Shown here: positions 54,242 to 64,000 of the stretch, one piece after another
How positions within the stretch are numbered: the first letter of the stretch is position 1
Layout of the letters: every line of letters starts with the position of its first letter
Assembly: GCA_024235835.1 (NCBI GenBank)
Contig: JACKLQ010000001.1
Location: 992,001 to 1,056,000 of the forward strand
Reading direction: 5' to 3'
Origin: Thiobacillus sp.
GTDB taxonomy: Bacteria > Pseudomonadota > Gammaproteobacteria > Burkholderiales > Thiobacillaceae
Length of the DNA stretch: 64,000 bases
Program-made: the position numbers and the translations under genes
The notes under the pieces: model-generated
What the model was told of the DNA's origin: nothing
Databases searched by the model: none
Seen by the model: only the letters and a program-made list of their open reading frames with translations

Positions 54242-54338
54242 TCCCAGCCTGACCTCCCTGCCTCAGCGAGCGCCTTGCAAGCACTCGCCGGCGTCCCTTG
54301 TTGCCCTTTTATCCGCGTCATCACATGGAGGAGACACC

Positions 54339-54716
54339 ATGTTCTCTAAGCACGCCCTTGCCTTTGCCGCCCTCATGGCCGGCACTCTCCCCGTCCACGC
54401 CACCGAGCAAACCTGCCTGATCGCCGGGTGGGAAAGCCCGAAGAGCGTCTGCGATGCCCATCACCGCACGCTGGCATCCACCTGCTTCAACTGCCACGGC
54501 CCCAATGGCGTGAGCAACGCCGCCATTCCCGCCCTGGCCGGCCAGGACAAGTCCTATCTCGTCACGGCCATGAAGGAGTTCCGTGACGGCAAGCGCGAGG
54601 CCACCGTCATGAAGAAATACGCCATGGGCTACACCGATGACGAATACGAGGCCATCGCAGCCCTGTTCGCCACGATGAAGGTCAACCTGGCGCAAACCGA
54701 AGGAGAGCGGAAATGA
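54339..54716 (+). CDS. fccA: Flavocytochrome c sulfide dehydrogenase, cytochrome subunit
   Basis: 125 residues. Signal peptide (residues 1-21, VHA) then a class I cytochrome c domain with one heme site CFNCH, a distal Met in KKYAMGY and conserved NGVSNAAIPALAGQ. One heme, so it is the monoheme type. It accepts electrons from the flavin subunit in sulfide oxidation. GGAGGAGA precedes the ATG. Its stop overlaps the fccB start (ATGA). Confidence 0.9.
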   Translation: MFSKHALAFAALMAGTLPVHATEQTCLIAGWESPKSVCDAHHRTLASTCFNCHGPNGVSNAAIPALAGQDKSYLVTAMKEFRDGKREATVMKKYAMGYTDDEYEAIAALFATMKVNLAQTEGERK

Positions 54717-55993
54717 GCCTGCATCGTCGTGATTTCCTCAAGGTAGCCGGCCTCGGCATGGCCTCCGGCATGACTGGCATGCTCCTGTCCGGAAGCGTCC
54801 TGGCCAAGCCCCGCCAGGCCCGCGCCAAAGTCGTCGTGGTAGGCGCTGGGTATGGTGGCGCCACCTGCGCCAAGTACCTGCGCGTGTGGGATCCCTCCAT
54901 CGATGTCACCCTCATCGACCCCAGTCCCATGATGGTGTCCTGCCCCATGTCCAACTGGGTGCTGGGGGGGCTACGGGACATGGGTGACCTGAACAAGTCC
55001 TATGACGGCCTGAAGCAGCACGGCATGCGCCTGGTGCAGGACAGCGTCGTGGGCGTGGACGCGCAGAAGCGCACCGTGAAAACCCAGCGCGGCGATACCT
55101 ACGCCTACGATCGTCTGGTGCTGGCCCCCGGCGTGGAATTCATGACCGGCACGGTGGAAGGCTATGCCGAGGCTGCCAAGGCCCAGAAAGTGACCCATGC
55201 CTTCAAGGCCGGCGAGGAAACCCTGCTGTTGAAGAAGCAGCTGGAAGCCATGCCCGATGGCGGCGTATTCCTCATCGCCAGCCCGCCGCCCCCCGGCCGG
55301 TGCGTCTCCGGGCCCTACGAGCGTGCCTGCATGGTGGCCCACTACTTCAAGCAGCATAAGCCCAAGTCCAAGATCATCATGCTGGACGGCCACATGAACG
55401 TGGTTTCCAAGGGGCCCATGTTCAAGAAGGCCTTCAAGAAGTTCTACCCGGGCATGATCGAGCACCGCCCCAACAATCTGGTCAATCACATCGACCCCAG
55501 CACCATGACGGTGAGCAGCGACTGGGATTCCGTCAAGGCGGACGTCATCAACGTGGTGCCCATGCAGCGGGCCGGCAAGTTGTGCGAGATCGCCGGCGTG
55601 CGCACGGACAGCGCCAAGCGCTGGTGCCCCGTGGACTTCGCCACCTACGAATCCAGGTCGGTGCCCCTCATCCACGTCATCGGTGACTCGGTGCTGTCCA
55701 ACATGCCCAAATCGGCCCACGTTTCCAACAACCAGGGCAAGATCACCGCGGCGGCCATCATCGAATTGCTGAACGGTCGCCAACCGGACCCGCTGCCCGT
55801 CATCGGCAGCACCAGTTACTCCGCCACCTCTGACCACACCGCCGGGCCCATCGCCGTGGTCATGCGCTACAACCCAGAGCAGGACGTGTACGTGCGCCAG
55901 CCCGGAGGCGGCGCGGACGCGGACAGCGATGAACTGAATTTCCAGTACAACCTGGCCTGGTTCGAGAACATCTGGGCCGACACCCTGGGCTGA
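54713..55993 (+). CDS. fccB: Flavocytochrome c sulfide dehydrogenase, flavin subunit
   Basis: 426 residues. Twin-arginine signal (HRRDFLKVAG) followed by a Rossmann FAD site VVVGAGYGGATCAKYL, DPSPMMVSCPMSN, and the C-terminal Cys in RWCPVDFAT; the two Cys in these motifs would form the redox-active pair near the flavin. PPGRCVSGPYERACMVAHYF is close to known FccB. Folded and exported through Tat, it oxidises sulfide and passes electrons to FccA. Translationally coupled to fccA. Confidence 0.92.
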   Translation: MSLHRRDFLKVAGLGMASGMTGMLLSGSVLAKPRQARAKVVVVGAGYGGATCAKYLRVWDPSIDVTLIDPSPMMVSCPMSNWVLGGLRDMGDLNKSYDGLKQHGMRLVQDSVVGVDAQKRTVKTQRGDTYAYDRLVLAPGVEFMTGTVEGYAEAAKAQKVTHAFKAGEETLLLKKQLEAMPDGGVFLIASPPPPGRCVSGPYERACMVAHYFKQHKPKSKIIMLDGHMNVVSKGPMFKKAFKKFYPGMIEHRPNNLVNHIDPSTMTVSSDWDSVKADVINVVPMQRAGKLCEIAGVRTDSAKRWCPVDFATYESRSVPLIHVIGDSVLSNMPKSAHVSNNQGKITAAAIIELLNGRQPDPLPVIGSTSYSATSDHTAGPIAVVMRYNPEQDVYVRQPGGGADADSDELNFQYNLAWFENIWADTLG

Positions 55994-55999
55994 AACACT

Positions 56000-56020
56000 G
56001 GGGCCGGGATGGCCGGCCCC
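56000..56020 (+). promoter_or_regulatory. GC-rich hairpin between fccB and the TsoY-like ORF
   Basis: GGGGCCGG (56000-56007) pairs with CCGGCCCC (56013-56020) across GATGG, immediately after the fccB stop. No T-run follows, so it may stabilise the fccAB mRNA or partly attenuate transcription rather than terminate it. Confidence 0.55.
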
Positions 56021-56096
56021 GGCCCCTCGCTGTTCGCTTTACAACTACTAGGAGACAACAAGGATCCGCAAGAATCTGAAGGAGCAGTACAGCCCC

Positions 56097-57071
56097 ATGT
56101 ACCACCCGGCCGCCCTGGGCTCGGGTGGCCTGGCGATTTCCTTTTTTCTATACCTCAACTTCCTGCTGCCCCTCGAGACAGGCACCATCTCGTTCGACCT
56201 GCTGTGGCCCATCGTCACCGGCGAGCCGAGCCTGAAGTCCCTTTGGGTCACGGCCTGCCTGGCCATCACCCTGGCGCTGCTGGCCACCCACTTCGCCCTG
56301 ATGGTCTGGAACACGCGGGAGTTCGGCCTCTTCAAGCAGACCGAGTCCTATGCAACGCTGCGCAGTTCCAGCGGCGAAATCAGCCTGATGGTAGTCCCCC
56401 TGACCATGGCCATGACCGTCAACGCCTGCTTCGTCGGCGGCTCCCTGCTGGTCCCCGACCTGTGGGAATACATCGAGTACCTGTTTCCTTTCGCCATCCT
56501 GGCCTTCCTGGCCATCGGCACCTACGTCGCCCTGCTCATGCTGGTGATGCTGATGATCGGCTTCTCCTCCATGCTCACCCACGGCATCCGTCCCGAGGCC
56601 GCCCCCAGCCTGTGGCTGATGATCCCCATCACCACCCTGCTGGGCATCACCTTCATGCGCATCTCCCACGGCCTGCACAAGAGCTTCAATCTCCACACCA
56701 GCCCTACCCTGAACCTGGCGGTGATGATGTCATCCACCGCCTTCGCCGAAGCCCAACTCAAAGCGGAGCAACTCAAAAGCCTCTTACCCGGCAATTCCGT
56801 GAGCGGTTTCGCTGACGCGCTGGGCAAGAACTACACGGCTTATAACTCCGCTGACGGCGTACTCATCCAGCTGCTGGGAGGCAAGATGAAACGCAAGGGC
56901 AACTGGAAGATCACCGAGAGCGCCCAGTTCTGCACCCAGTTTCCCACTGAAAAGGCTAAGTGCACGGTCATCTTTCAACGGGACAATGGCAAATACCAGC
57001 GCGTGAAGGACGACGGCATGGCCACCAACACCATGAAGAAGTTCCACAAGGGAAACGTTTTCAAGCTTTGA
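56097..57071 (+). CDS. Chimeric ORF: TsoY-like membrane protein fused to the end of an unrelated exported protein
   Basis: 324 residues. The N-terminal about 200 residues (YHPAALGSGGLAISFFLY, WNTREFGLFKQTESY, MVVPLTMAMTVNACF, HGIRPEAAPSLWLMIP, FMRISHGLH) resemble the TsoY family of (seleno)proteins as I recall it, but some 80 residues expected in the middle are absent. After about residue 205 the chain changes to a soluble basic domain (SLLPGNSVSGFADALGKNY, ITESAQFCTQFPTEKAKCTV) that follows a signal-peptide-like end (MMSSTAFAEA). AAGGAG lies 12 bases before the ATG; an ATC 11 codons upstream has better spacing. Probably an in-frame deletion fusion. Confidence 0.55.
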   Translation: MYHPAALGSGGLAISFFLYLNFLLPLETGTISFDLLWPIVTGEPSLKSLWVTACLAITLALLATHFALMVWNTREFGLFKQTESYATLRSSSGEISLMVVPLTMAMTVNACFVGGSLLVPDLWEYIEYLFPFAILAFLAIGTYVALLMLVMLMIGFSSMLTHGIRPEAAPSLWLMIPITTLLGITFMRISHGLHKSFNLHTSPTLNLAVMMSSTAFAEAQLKAEQLKSLLPGNSVSGFADALGKNYTAYNSADGVLIQLLGGKMKRKGNWKITESAQFCTQFPTEKAKCTVIFQRDNGKYQRVKDDGMATNTMKKFHKGNVFKL

Positions 57072-57162
57072 GCTTCTCGCGCACCAAGGTGTGAACTGCA
57101 TCAACCCACTCTCCTGGCGAGGGTGGGTATGATGGGTTACCACATGACGGGGGGTGCCCACC

Positions 57163-58320
57163 ATGCTTGCTCGACGATCCATTCTTTTGTCGTTGTTTTT
57201 CTGGATCCTGGCCTTGCCCATGGCCCAGGCCCAGCAGCACCGGGCCGTCCACCTGGGCCATCCCCAAACCCGCTTCGCCGAACCCTTGAAGATCGAGGCG
57301 GACCTGCGCCGGGTCTTCCTGCAGGAGGCCTTGCAGGCGGACATCGCCACCATCGCCCGGGCCAGTGGCTTCCTGGGGGACATGGAGGATTTCCGCAGGG
57401 CCGTGAGGGACGCCCCGCTCACCGTGATCGAGATTCCCGTGGGCACCCGTCTGCCCGCCATGTCCACCCGCAAGAAAGGCAAGCCCGTACTGCTTTTCGA
57501 TGTGCTCTGGGCCGGCAAGGCACCCATCCAGGCCTACGAGTTCCATTTCAATTCCCTGGGCCGCCGCTACCGGGTGGTGGTGCCCAAGCCATGCAGCAAC
57601 TTCTGGGTGGAGGAGCAGCCCTTGCCCACTCTGGGCGTGGCATGCCAGTCGCCGGAAGAGGTCGTGCTTGGCCGTCCCTTCCAGGTCTGCAACACGGTAG
57701 CAAACACTGGCACGGGCCTTGAGCCCGCCGCCGTGCTGAGCCTGGCCTTCCCCCAGGAGACGGTCTTCATGACTGCCTCGGAGGGCGCCAATCCCAAGAT
57801 GGAACGGGTGAACTGGGTGCTGGCCAACGTGGCGCCCGGCGCAGCCCAGGAACTCTGCGCCACCTTCACACCCCGTCAGCGGGGCCTCTACACCTTCACT
57901 TCCAGCCTGGAAGGCGAACTCACGCCGCCCCTGGAGCGCAAGTGCGAAACCCACGTGCACGGCATTCCCGCCGTGCTGCTGGAGGTCATCGACCTGAAAG
58001 ACCCTGTCCTGGTGGGCGGTGAAGTGACTTACGAAATCCGTGTGCTCAACCAGGGCACCGAACCCCTCACCCGCATCCAGCTCAATGGCACGCTGGAAAA
58101 CAGCCAACGTTACCTTTCCGGCGGCGGCACCACGGAAATCCTGGGGGCGGAGACCTTGTTCAACCCCCGCATCCTGGAAAGCCTGGAGCCTGGCCAGGAA
58201 GCCCGCTGGCGCGTGACCGTCAGGGCCGAGAAGGCCGCTGACGTACGCTTCAAGGTGGAACTGCGGGCCGACCAGTTCGAGCGTCCGGTGGTGGAAACCG
58301 AGGCCACCCTGCAGTACTGA
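57163..58320 (+). CDS. Exported protein with DUF11-like repeat
   Basis: 385 residues. Signal peptide (ending QAQ, about residue 24), an N-terminal domain of unknown type with a Cys (KPCSNFWVEEQ), and a C-terminal Ig-like DUF11 segment (about 275-370: VEVIDLKDPVLVGGEVTYEI is the signature, then LTRIQLNG and EARWRVTV). DUF11 modules occur in large surface and secreted proteins. GGGGGG places a ribosome binding site before the ATG at 57163. It ends convergently with clpB at a shared terminator. Confidence 0.75.
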   Translation: MLARRSILLSLFFWILALPMAQAQQHRAVHLGHPQTRFAEPLKIEADLRRVFLQEALQADIATIARASGFLGDMEDFRRAVRDAPLTVIEIPVGTRLPAMSTRKKGKPVLLFDVLWAGKAPIQAYEFHFNSLGRRYRVVVPKPCSNFWVEEQPLPTLGVACQSPEEVVLGRPFQVCNTVANTGTGLEPAAVLSLAFPQETVFMTASEGANPKMERVNWVLANVAPGAAQELCATFTPRQRGLYTFTSSLEGELTPPLERKCETHVHGIPAVLLEVIDLKDPVLVGGEVTYEIRVLNQGTEPLTRIQLNGTLENSQRYLSGGGTTEILGAETLFNPRILESLEPGQEARWRVTVRAEKAADVRFKVELRADQFERPVVETEATLQY

Positions 58321-58335
58321 TCTGCCCTGCCAATC

Positions 58336-58364
58336 AAAAACGCCCGCGCAGTGCGGGCGTTTTT
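58336..58364. terminator. Bidirectional terminator between the DUF11-like gene and clpB
   Basis: Arms AAAAACGCCCGC and GCGGGCGTTTTT are perfectly complementary with a 5-base loop, giving T-runs on both strands, between two convergent genes. Confidence 0.92.
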
Positions 58365-58378
58365 GTTATTGCGGCGGT

Positions 58379-60973
<2,595 letters not shown>

Positions 60974-61004
60974 GGCTTGCTCCCAATTCGGATGATTGAC
61001 TCCC

Positions 61005-61032
61005 AAATGGGGAGATCGGGCGCAATTTCAAC
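61005..61032 (-). promoter_or_regulatory. Sigma-32 heat-shock promoter of clpB
   Basis: On the minus strand: GTTGAAA (61032-61026), 13 bases, CCCCATTT (61012-61005). Both match the sigma-32 consensus CTTGAAA-N11-16-CCCCATNT with one mismatch in the -35. It lies 32 bases upstream of the clpB start. Confidence 0.8.
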
Positions 61033-61057
61033 CCAGGTTGTCCAATAGACGGTAGGA

Positions 61058-61073
61058 GGCCCGCTCGCGGGCC
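61058..61073. promoter_or_regulatory. GC hairpin in the clpB-nadC divergent region
   Basis: GGCCCGC and GCGGGCC with a TC loop. It is flanked by TTGTCCAATAGAC-like and its near-inverted CCCAATGGACAATCC sequence about 70 bases away. Could be a regulator site or a repeat remnant; function unknown. Confidence 0.4.
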
Positions 61074-61177
61074 GAACCCACGTTTCGCGCCGCAAGCGGT
61101 GCTACCGGGACCGCGAGGATGCCCAATGGACAATCCGGGCTCAACCGCCAACGTCATGGGCAATTACAATGCCCTGC

Positions 61178-62026
61178 ATGAACCCGCCTCCTGACTCCGT
61201 CATCCAAGCCAACGTCCGCGCCGCCCTGGAAGAGGACGTGGGAGGACCTGGCACCCCGGGTGACCTCACCGCTCAGCTCATCCCTGCCGGCACCCAGGCC
61301 CGGGCCCGGGTCATCACCCGGGAGGACGCCGTGTTGTGCGGCACCGCCTGGTTCGAGGCCTGCTTTCACATGGTGGACGCCAGCACCCGCATCACCTGGC
61401 AGACCGCCGACGGCGACCGGATCAAAGCCGGCCAGGCCCTGTGCGAAATCGAAGGCCCGGCCAGGGCCCTGCTCACCGCCGAGCGCCCCGCCCTCAACTT
61501 CCTGCAGACCCTGTCCGGCGTGGCCACGGAAACCCGCCGCCACGTGGACGCCATCGCCGGCACCCGGGCGAAGATCTACGACACCCGCAAGACCCTGCCG
61601 GGCCTGCGCCTGGCCCTGAAATATGCCGTGAAGTGCGGCGGCGGCGAGAACCAGCGCATCGGCCTGTACGACGGCATTCTCATCAAGGAAAACCACATCG
61701 CCTCCGCCGGCGGCATCCGCCCCGCCCTGGAGGCCGCTTACAAGCTGGCCGGAGATGGCATGTCGATACAGATCGAGGTGGAAACCCTGGACCAGTTGGA
61801 AGAGGCCCTTTCAGCCGGGGTGAAGCTGATCCTGCTGGACAACTTCACGCCCGAGCGCATGCGCCAGGCCGTGGCCCTCTCCGCCGGCCGGGCCCAGATG
61901 GAGGCCTCCGGCGGCATTGGCTTCGAAAACCTGCGGGAGATCGCCGAAACCGGCGTGGACCGCATCTCCATCGGCAGCCTCACCAAGCACGTGAGGGCGG
62001 TGGATCTCTCGATGCGGTTTTTGTAG
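61178..62026 (+). CDS. nadC: Nicotinate-nucleotide pyrophosphorylase (quinolinate phosphoribosyltransferase)
   Basis: About 282 residues. Converts quinolinate and PRPP to nicotinate mononucleotide in NAD synthesis. Motifs: VRAALEEDVGGPGTPGDLTA, ERPALNFLQTLSGVATETR, YDTRKTLPGLRLALKYAVKCGGG, RIGLYDGILIKENHI and MEASGGI. An earlier ATG at 61169 adds three residues; neither has a strong ribosome binding site. Confidence 0.95.
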   Translation: MNPPPDSVIQANVRAALEEDVGGPGTPGDLTAQLIPAGTQARARVITREDAVLCGTAWFEACFHMVDASTRITWQTADGDRIKAGQALCEIEGPARALLTAERPALNFLQTLSGVATETRRHVDAIAGTRAKIYDTRKTLPGLRLALKYAVKCGGGENQRIGLYDGILIKENHIASAGGIRPALEAAYKLAGDGMSIQIEVETLDQLEEALSAGVKLILLDNFTPERMRQAVALSAGRAQMEASGGIGFENLREIAETGVDRISIGSLTKHVRAVDLSMRFL

Positions 62027-62030
62027 CGGG

Positions 62031-62249
62031 CTACCCGCCCCGGTCCTTCCCGTCCACCCCGTTCACGCCACGACCGTCTTCGTCCTGAGCCGGCACTTCC
62101 GGATTCTCCTCCTGCCCCAGGTCCTTCAGCCTTTCCCGCCAACGCTTGTCCTGTTCCACCCTCGGCTTGTAAAGCGGCGTGCGCACGTTCTTGGCCACCG
62201 GGTTCCGGGGCCGGCGGGGCGGGCCTGAACCGCGTTTGCCAATACCCAT
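62031..62249 (-). CDS. Small basic ArfA-like protein (tentative)
   Basis: 72 residues. A basic N-terminal RGSGPPRRPRNPVAK block is followed by NVRTPLYKPRVEQDKRWRERLK, which resembles the core of ArfA (P-L-F/Y-x-x-RV-x-x-K/DK), the alternative ribosome-rescue factor that recruits RF2. The E. coli-type KGKGSY motif is missing, and the end is acidic/Gly-rich. It lies 1 base downstream of manC and convergent to nadC. Other possibility: an unrelated small ribosome- or nucleic acid-binding protein. Confidence 0.4.
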   Translation of the reverse strand: MGIGKRGSGPPRRPRNPVAKNVRTPLYKPRVEQDKRWRERLKDLGQEENPEVPAQDEDGRGVNGVDGKDRGG

Positions 62250-62250
62250 C

Positions 62251-63666
62251 TCAGTCCCGCTTGTAGATGTCCTCGAAGCGGACGATGTCGTCCTCCCCCA
62301 GATAGCTGCCGGACTGGACCTCGATGAGGTGCAGGGGCAGCTTGCCCGGGTTGTCCAGACGATGGGTGGAACCCAGGGGAATGTAGGTGGACTGGTTCTC
62401 CGACAGGACCATGACCTTGTCGTCGCAGGTGACCCGGGCGGTGCCCGAAACCACGATCCAGTGCTCGGCCCGGTGGTGATGCATCTGCAGGGAGAGCTTC
62501 TCGCCGGGCTTGACCATGATGCGCTTCACCTGGAAGCGGTCACCGGCGTCGATGCCCTCGTACCAGCCCCAGGGGCGGTAGACCCGGGTGTGGAACTCGT
62601 GCTCGCTGCGGCCGTTGGCCTTCAGGTGCTCCACTACCTTCTTCACGTCCTGGGAACGGTCCCGGTGGGCCACCAGCACGGCATCCGGGGTTTCGACGAT
62701 GACCAGGTCGTCCACGCCGATGGCAGCCACCATGCGGGATTCGGCCCGTACCAGGCTGTTCTTCACGCCGTCCAGGTAGACGTCGCCCCGGCTCACGTTG
62801 CCGGCGGCGTCTTTGCCCCCCACGTCCCACAGGGCGGACCAGGCGCCGATGTCGTTCCAGCCGATGTCGGCGGGCACCACGGCGGCCCGGTCGGTGCGTT
62901 CCATGACGGCGTAGTCGATGGAGTCCGACGGGCAGCCTTCGAATTCGGCCTTGCCCAGGCGGCAGAAGTCCAGGTCATGGGCGCCGGCCTCCAGGGCCGA
63001 CTCGCAGGCAACGAGAACATCGGGACGATGCCTGGCCAGCTCGTCCAGGAAGTGGGCACAGCGGAACAGGAACATGCCGCTGTTCCAGTAATAGTCGCCG
63101 CTGGCCAGGAATGCCTCTGCCTTGTCGCGGGAAGGTTTTTCCACGAAGCGGGCCACCCGCCTGGCTGTACAGGTGCCCAAGGGTTCGCCCTGCTGGATGT
63201 AGCCGTAACCGGTTTCCGGGGAATCGGGGACGATGCCGAAGGTGACCAGATAGCCCGCATCCACGGCCTTCATTCCCTCGGCGATGGTTGCATGGAAAGA
63301 AGCCACGTCCCGGATGAGGTGGTCCGCGGGCAGCAGCAGCATGACCGCGTCCGGGTCCCGCTTCATCAGGTGCATGGCGGCGACGGCGGCCGCGGGCGCG
63401 GTGTTGCGCCCCACGGGTTCCAGGAAGATGCCCAGGGCATTCACGCCGATCTCCCGCAATTGCTCGGCGATGAGGAAGCGGTGATCGTTGTTGCACACCA
63501 CCAGGGGCGCGCCCATGTCCGGCACCCCCGCCAGACGCAGCACGGTTTCCTGCACCATGGTGTTGTCGCCGGCCAGGGGAAGGAGCTGCTTGGGCAGGGC
63601 CGCGCGGGACATGGGCCACAGGCGGGTACCGGAACCGCCGGATAGGATGACGGGGTAGAGGCTCAT
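62251..63666 (-). CDS. manC: Mannose-1-phosphate guanylyltransferase / mannose-6-phosphate isomerase
   Basis: 471 residues, bifunctional type II PMI-GMP enzyme. GGSGTRLWPMSR is the nucleotidyltransferase motif; FVEKPSRDKA and the DIGWNDIGAWSALWDVG block follow; the C-terminal cupin has QMHHHRAEHW of the isomerase. Makes GDP-mannose for polysaccharides. It is 30 bases from the rfbD end on the same strand, so they share a nucleotide-sugar operon. Confidence 0.95.
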   Translation of the reverse strand: MSLYPVILSGGSGTRLWPMSRAALPKQLLPLAGDNTMVQETVLRLAGVPDMGAPLVVCNNDHRFLIAEQLREIGVNALGIFLEPVGRNTAPAAAVAAMHLMKRDPDAVMLLLPADHLIRDVASFHATIAEGMKAVDAGYLVTFGIVPDSPETGYGYIQQGEPLGTCTARRVARFVEKPSRDKAEAFLASGDYYWNSGMFLFRCAHFLDELARHRPDVLVACESALEAGAHDLDFCRLGKAEFEGCPSDSIDYAVMERTDRAAVVPADIGWNDIGAWSALWDVGGKDAAGNVSRGDVYLDGVKNSLVRAESRMVAAIGVDDLVIVETPDAVLVAHRDRSQDVKKVVEHLKANGRSEHEFHTRVYRPWGWYEGIDAGDRFQVKRIMVKPGEKLSLQMHHHRAEHWIVVSGTARVTCDDKVMVLSENQSTYIPLGSTHRLDNPGKLPLHLIEVQSGSYLGEDDIVRFEDIYKRD

Positions 63667-63696
63667 GAAGGTCTCTCTCTTGGTTGAGATAAGCTG

Positions 63697-64000
63697 CTAA
63701 TCGGCCTTGTCCAGGCAAAGCTTGAGGGCCTGGTGCCAAGCCGGCAGGCGAATGCCGAACACCCGCTCCAGCTTGCCGTTGTCCAGACGGGAATTCAAAG
63801 GCCGGGGCGCGGGCATGGGGTAGTCGCAGCTGGGAATGGAAACCAGGCGGGGCGGGGTCTCCAGGCCTTCCAGGTCCAGTATGGCCTGGGCGAAGCCGTG
63901 CCATGATGTGTACCCGCCGGTCTCGCCGTCGTTGGTCATGTTGTACACGCCCCAGGGTTCGGGCTTGTCCGCGCCCCCCAGGGGGGACGCCAACTGGGCC
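63697..64000 (-). CDS. rfbD: dTDP-4-dehydrorhamnose reductase (C-terminal part, truncated by window)
   Basis: About 100 residues are visible. GVYNMTNDGETGGYTSWHGFAQAIL and SCDYPMPAPRPLNSRLDN match the C-terminal half of RfbD/RmlD. It makes dTDP-L-rhamnose, the donor for lipopolysaccharide and for EarP. The N-terminal Rossmann part lies beyond the window. Adjacent manC supports a nucleotide-sugar cluster. Confidence 0.9.
   Translation of the reverse strand, partial: AQLASPLGGADKPEPWGVYNMTNDGETGGYTSWHGFAQAILDLEGLETPPRLVSIPSCDYPMPAPRPLNSRLDNGKLERVFGIRLPAWHQALKLCLDKAD

Noticed and set aside
54131..54338. Selenocysteine read-through of the leader ORF's TGA stop
   Set aside because: Considered because TsoY-type proteins can contain selenocysteine, but the sequence after the TGA has no family-like motif and the hairpin after it does not look like a SECIS.

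Overview
This is about 64 kb of GC-rich (roughly 65% by eye) chromosome from a betaproteobacterium, probably a sulfur-oxidising member of the Rhodocyclales/Nitrosomonadales type. The evidence is the pairing of EarP with an elongation factor P carrying Arg32, a class 2 PyrD, flavocytochrome c sulfide dehydrogenase genes, an octaheme cytochrome c, and dispersed repeats typical of such genomes. The lineage is inferred from gene content; no rRNA or tRNA gene was seen. Most genes are housekeeping. The assignment of families comes from motifs read by eye, not from database searches.

Layout. 1-3.1 kb: 3' part of ettA, then a lower-GC insert with an AAA/ABC-like ATPase and a PD-(D/E)xK-like nuclease gene (candidate defence pair). 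3.1-13.5 kb: membrane protein with DUF2914, DUF123 protein, glycogen phosphorylase, BrnT/BrnA toxin-antitoxin, NYN-domain protein, secreted proteins, slyX, an OmpA-type lipoprotein, prfC. 13.5-15.4 kb: a sigma-54 activator gene facing a small exported protein gene, with a near-consensus -24/-12 promoter and two matching palindromes placed like enhancer sites between them. 15.6-27.5 kb: bacteriohemerythrin, phosphoglucomutase, small conserved genes, carbonic anhydrase, an MsrA-thioredoxin-MsrB lipoprotein, a P-loop-less AAA fragment, a CPBP protease and a nucleoside transporter. 27.6-35.9 kb: accessory island with an AAA_14/DUF4143 ATPase and a tightly packed operon of NERD-helicase, type III-like methyltransferase, restriction helicase-nuclease and a DUF6883 protein.

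36-53.9 kb: two dispersed-repeat insertions inside otherwise normal genes (rluA, ygiQ), a small-conductance mechanosensitive channel, a DgcZ-like diguanylate cyclase, an MFS transporter, pyrD, a TlpA-like protein, yheT, an operon for DUF302 protein/octaheme cytochrome/cytochrome b, radA, a nitronate monooxygenase-like enzyme, and earP-efp. 54-57 kb: a sulfide oxidation locus (fccA, fccB) with a long structured leader holding a 36-codon ORF, followed by a TsoY-like membrane protein ORF that seems to be fused by deletion to the end of an unrelated exported protein. 57-64 kb: secreted DUF11-like protein, clpB with a heat-shock promoter, nadC, a small basic ArfA-like protein, manC and the 3' end of rfbD.

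Links between genes: RfbD makes dTDP-L-rhamnose, the donor EarP uses to modify Arg32 of EF-P; GlgP and Pgm connect glycogen to sugar phosphates; FccAB would pass electrons from sulfide to c-type cytochromes; the octaheme cytochrome, cytochrome b and DUF302 protein look like one membrane-linked redox unit. The most interesting items are the sigma-54 circuit, the ATPase/nuclease pair, the fcc leader with the chimeric ORF, and the defence operon.
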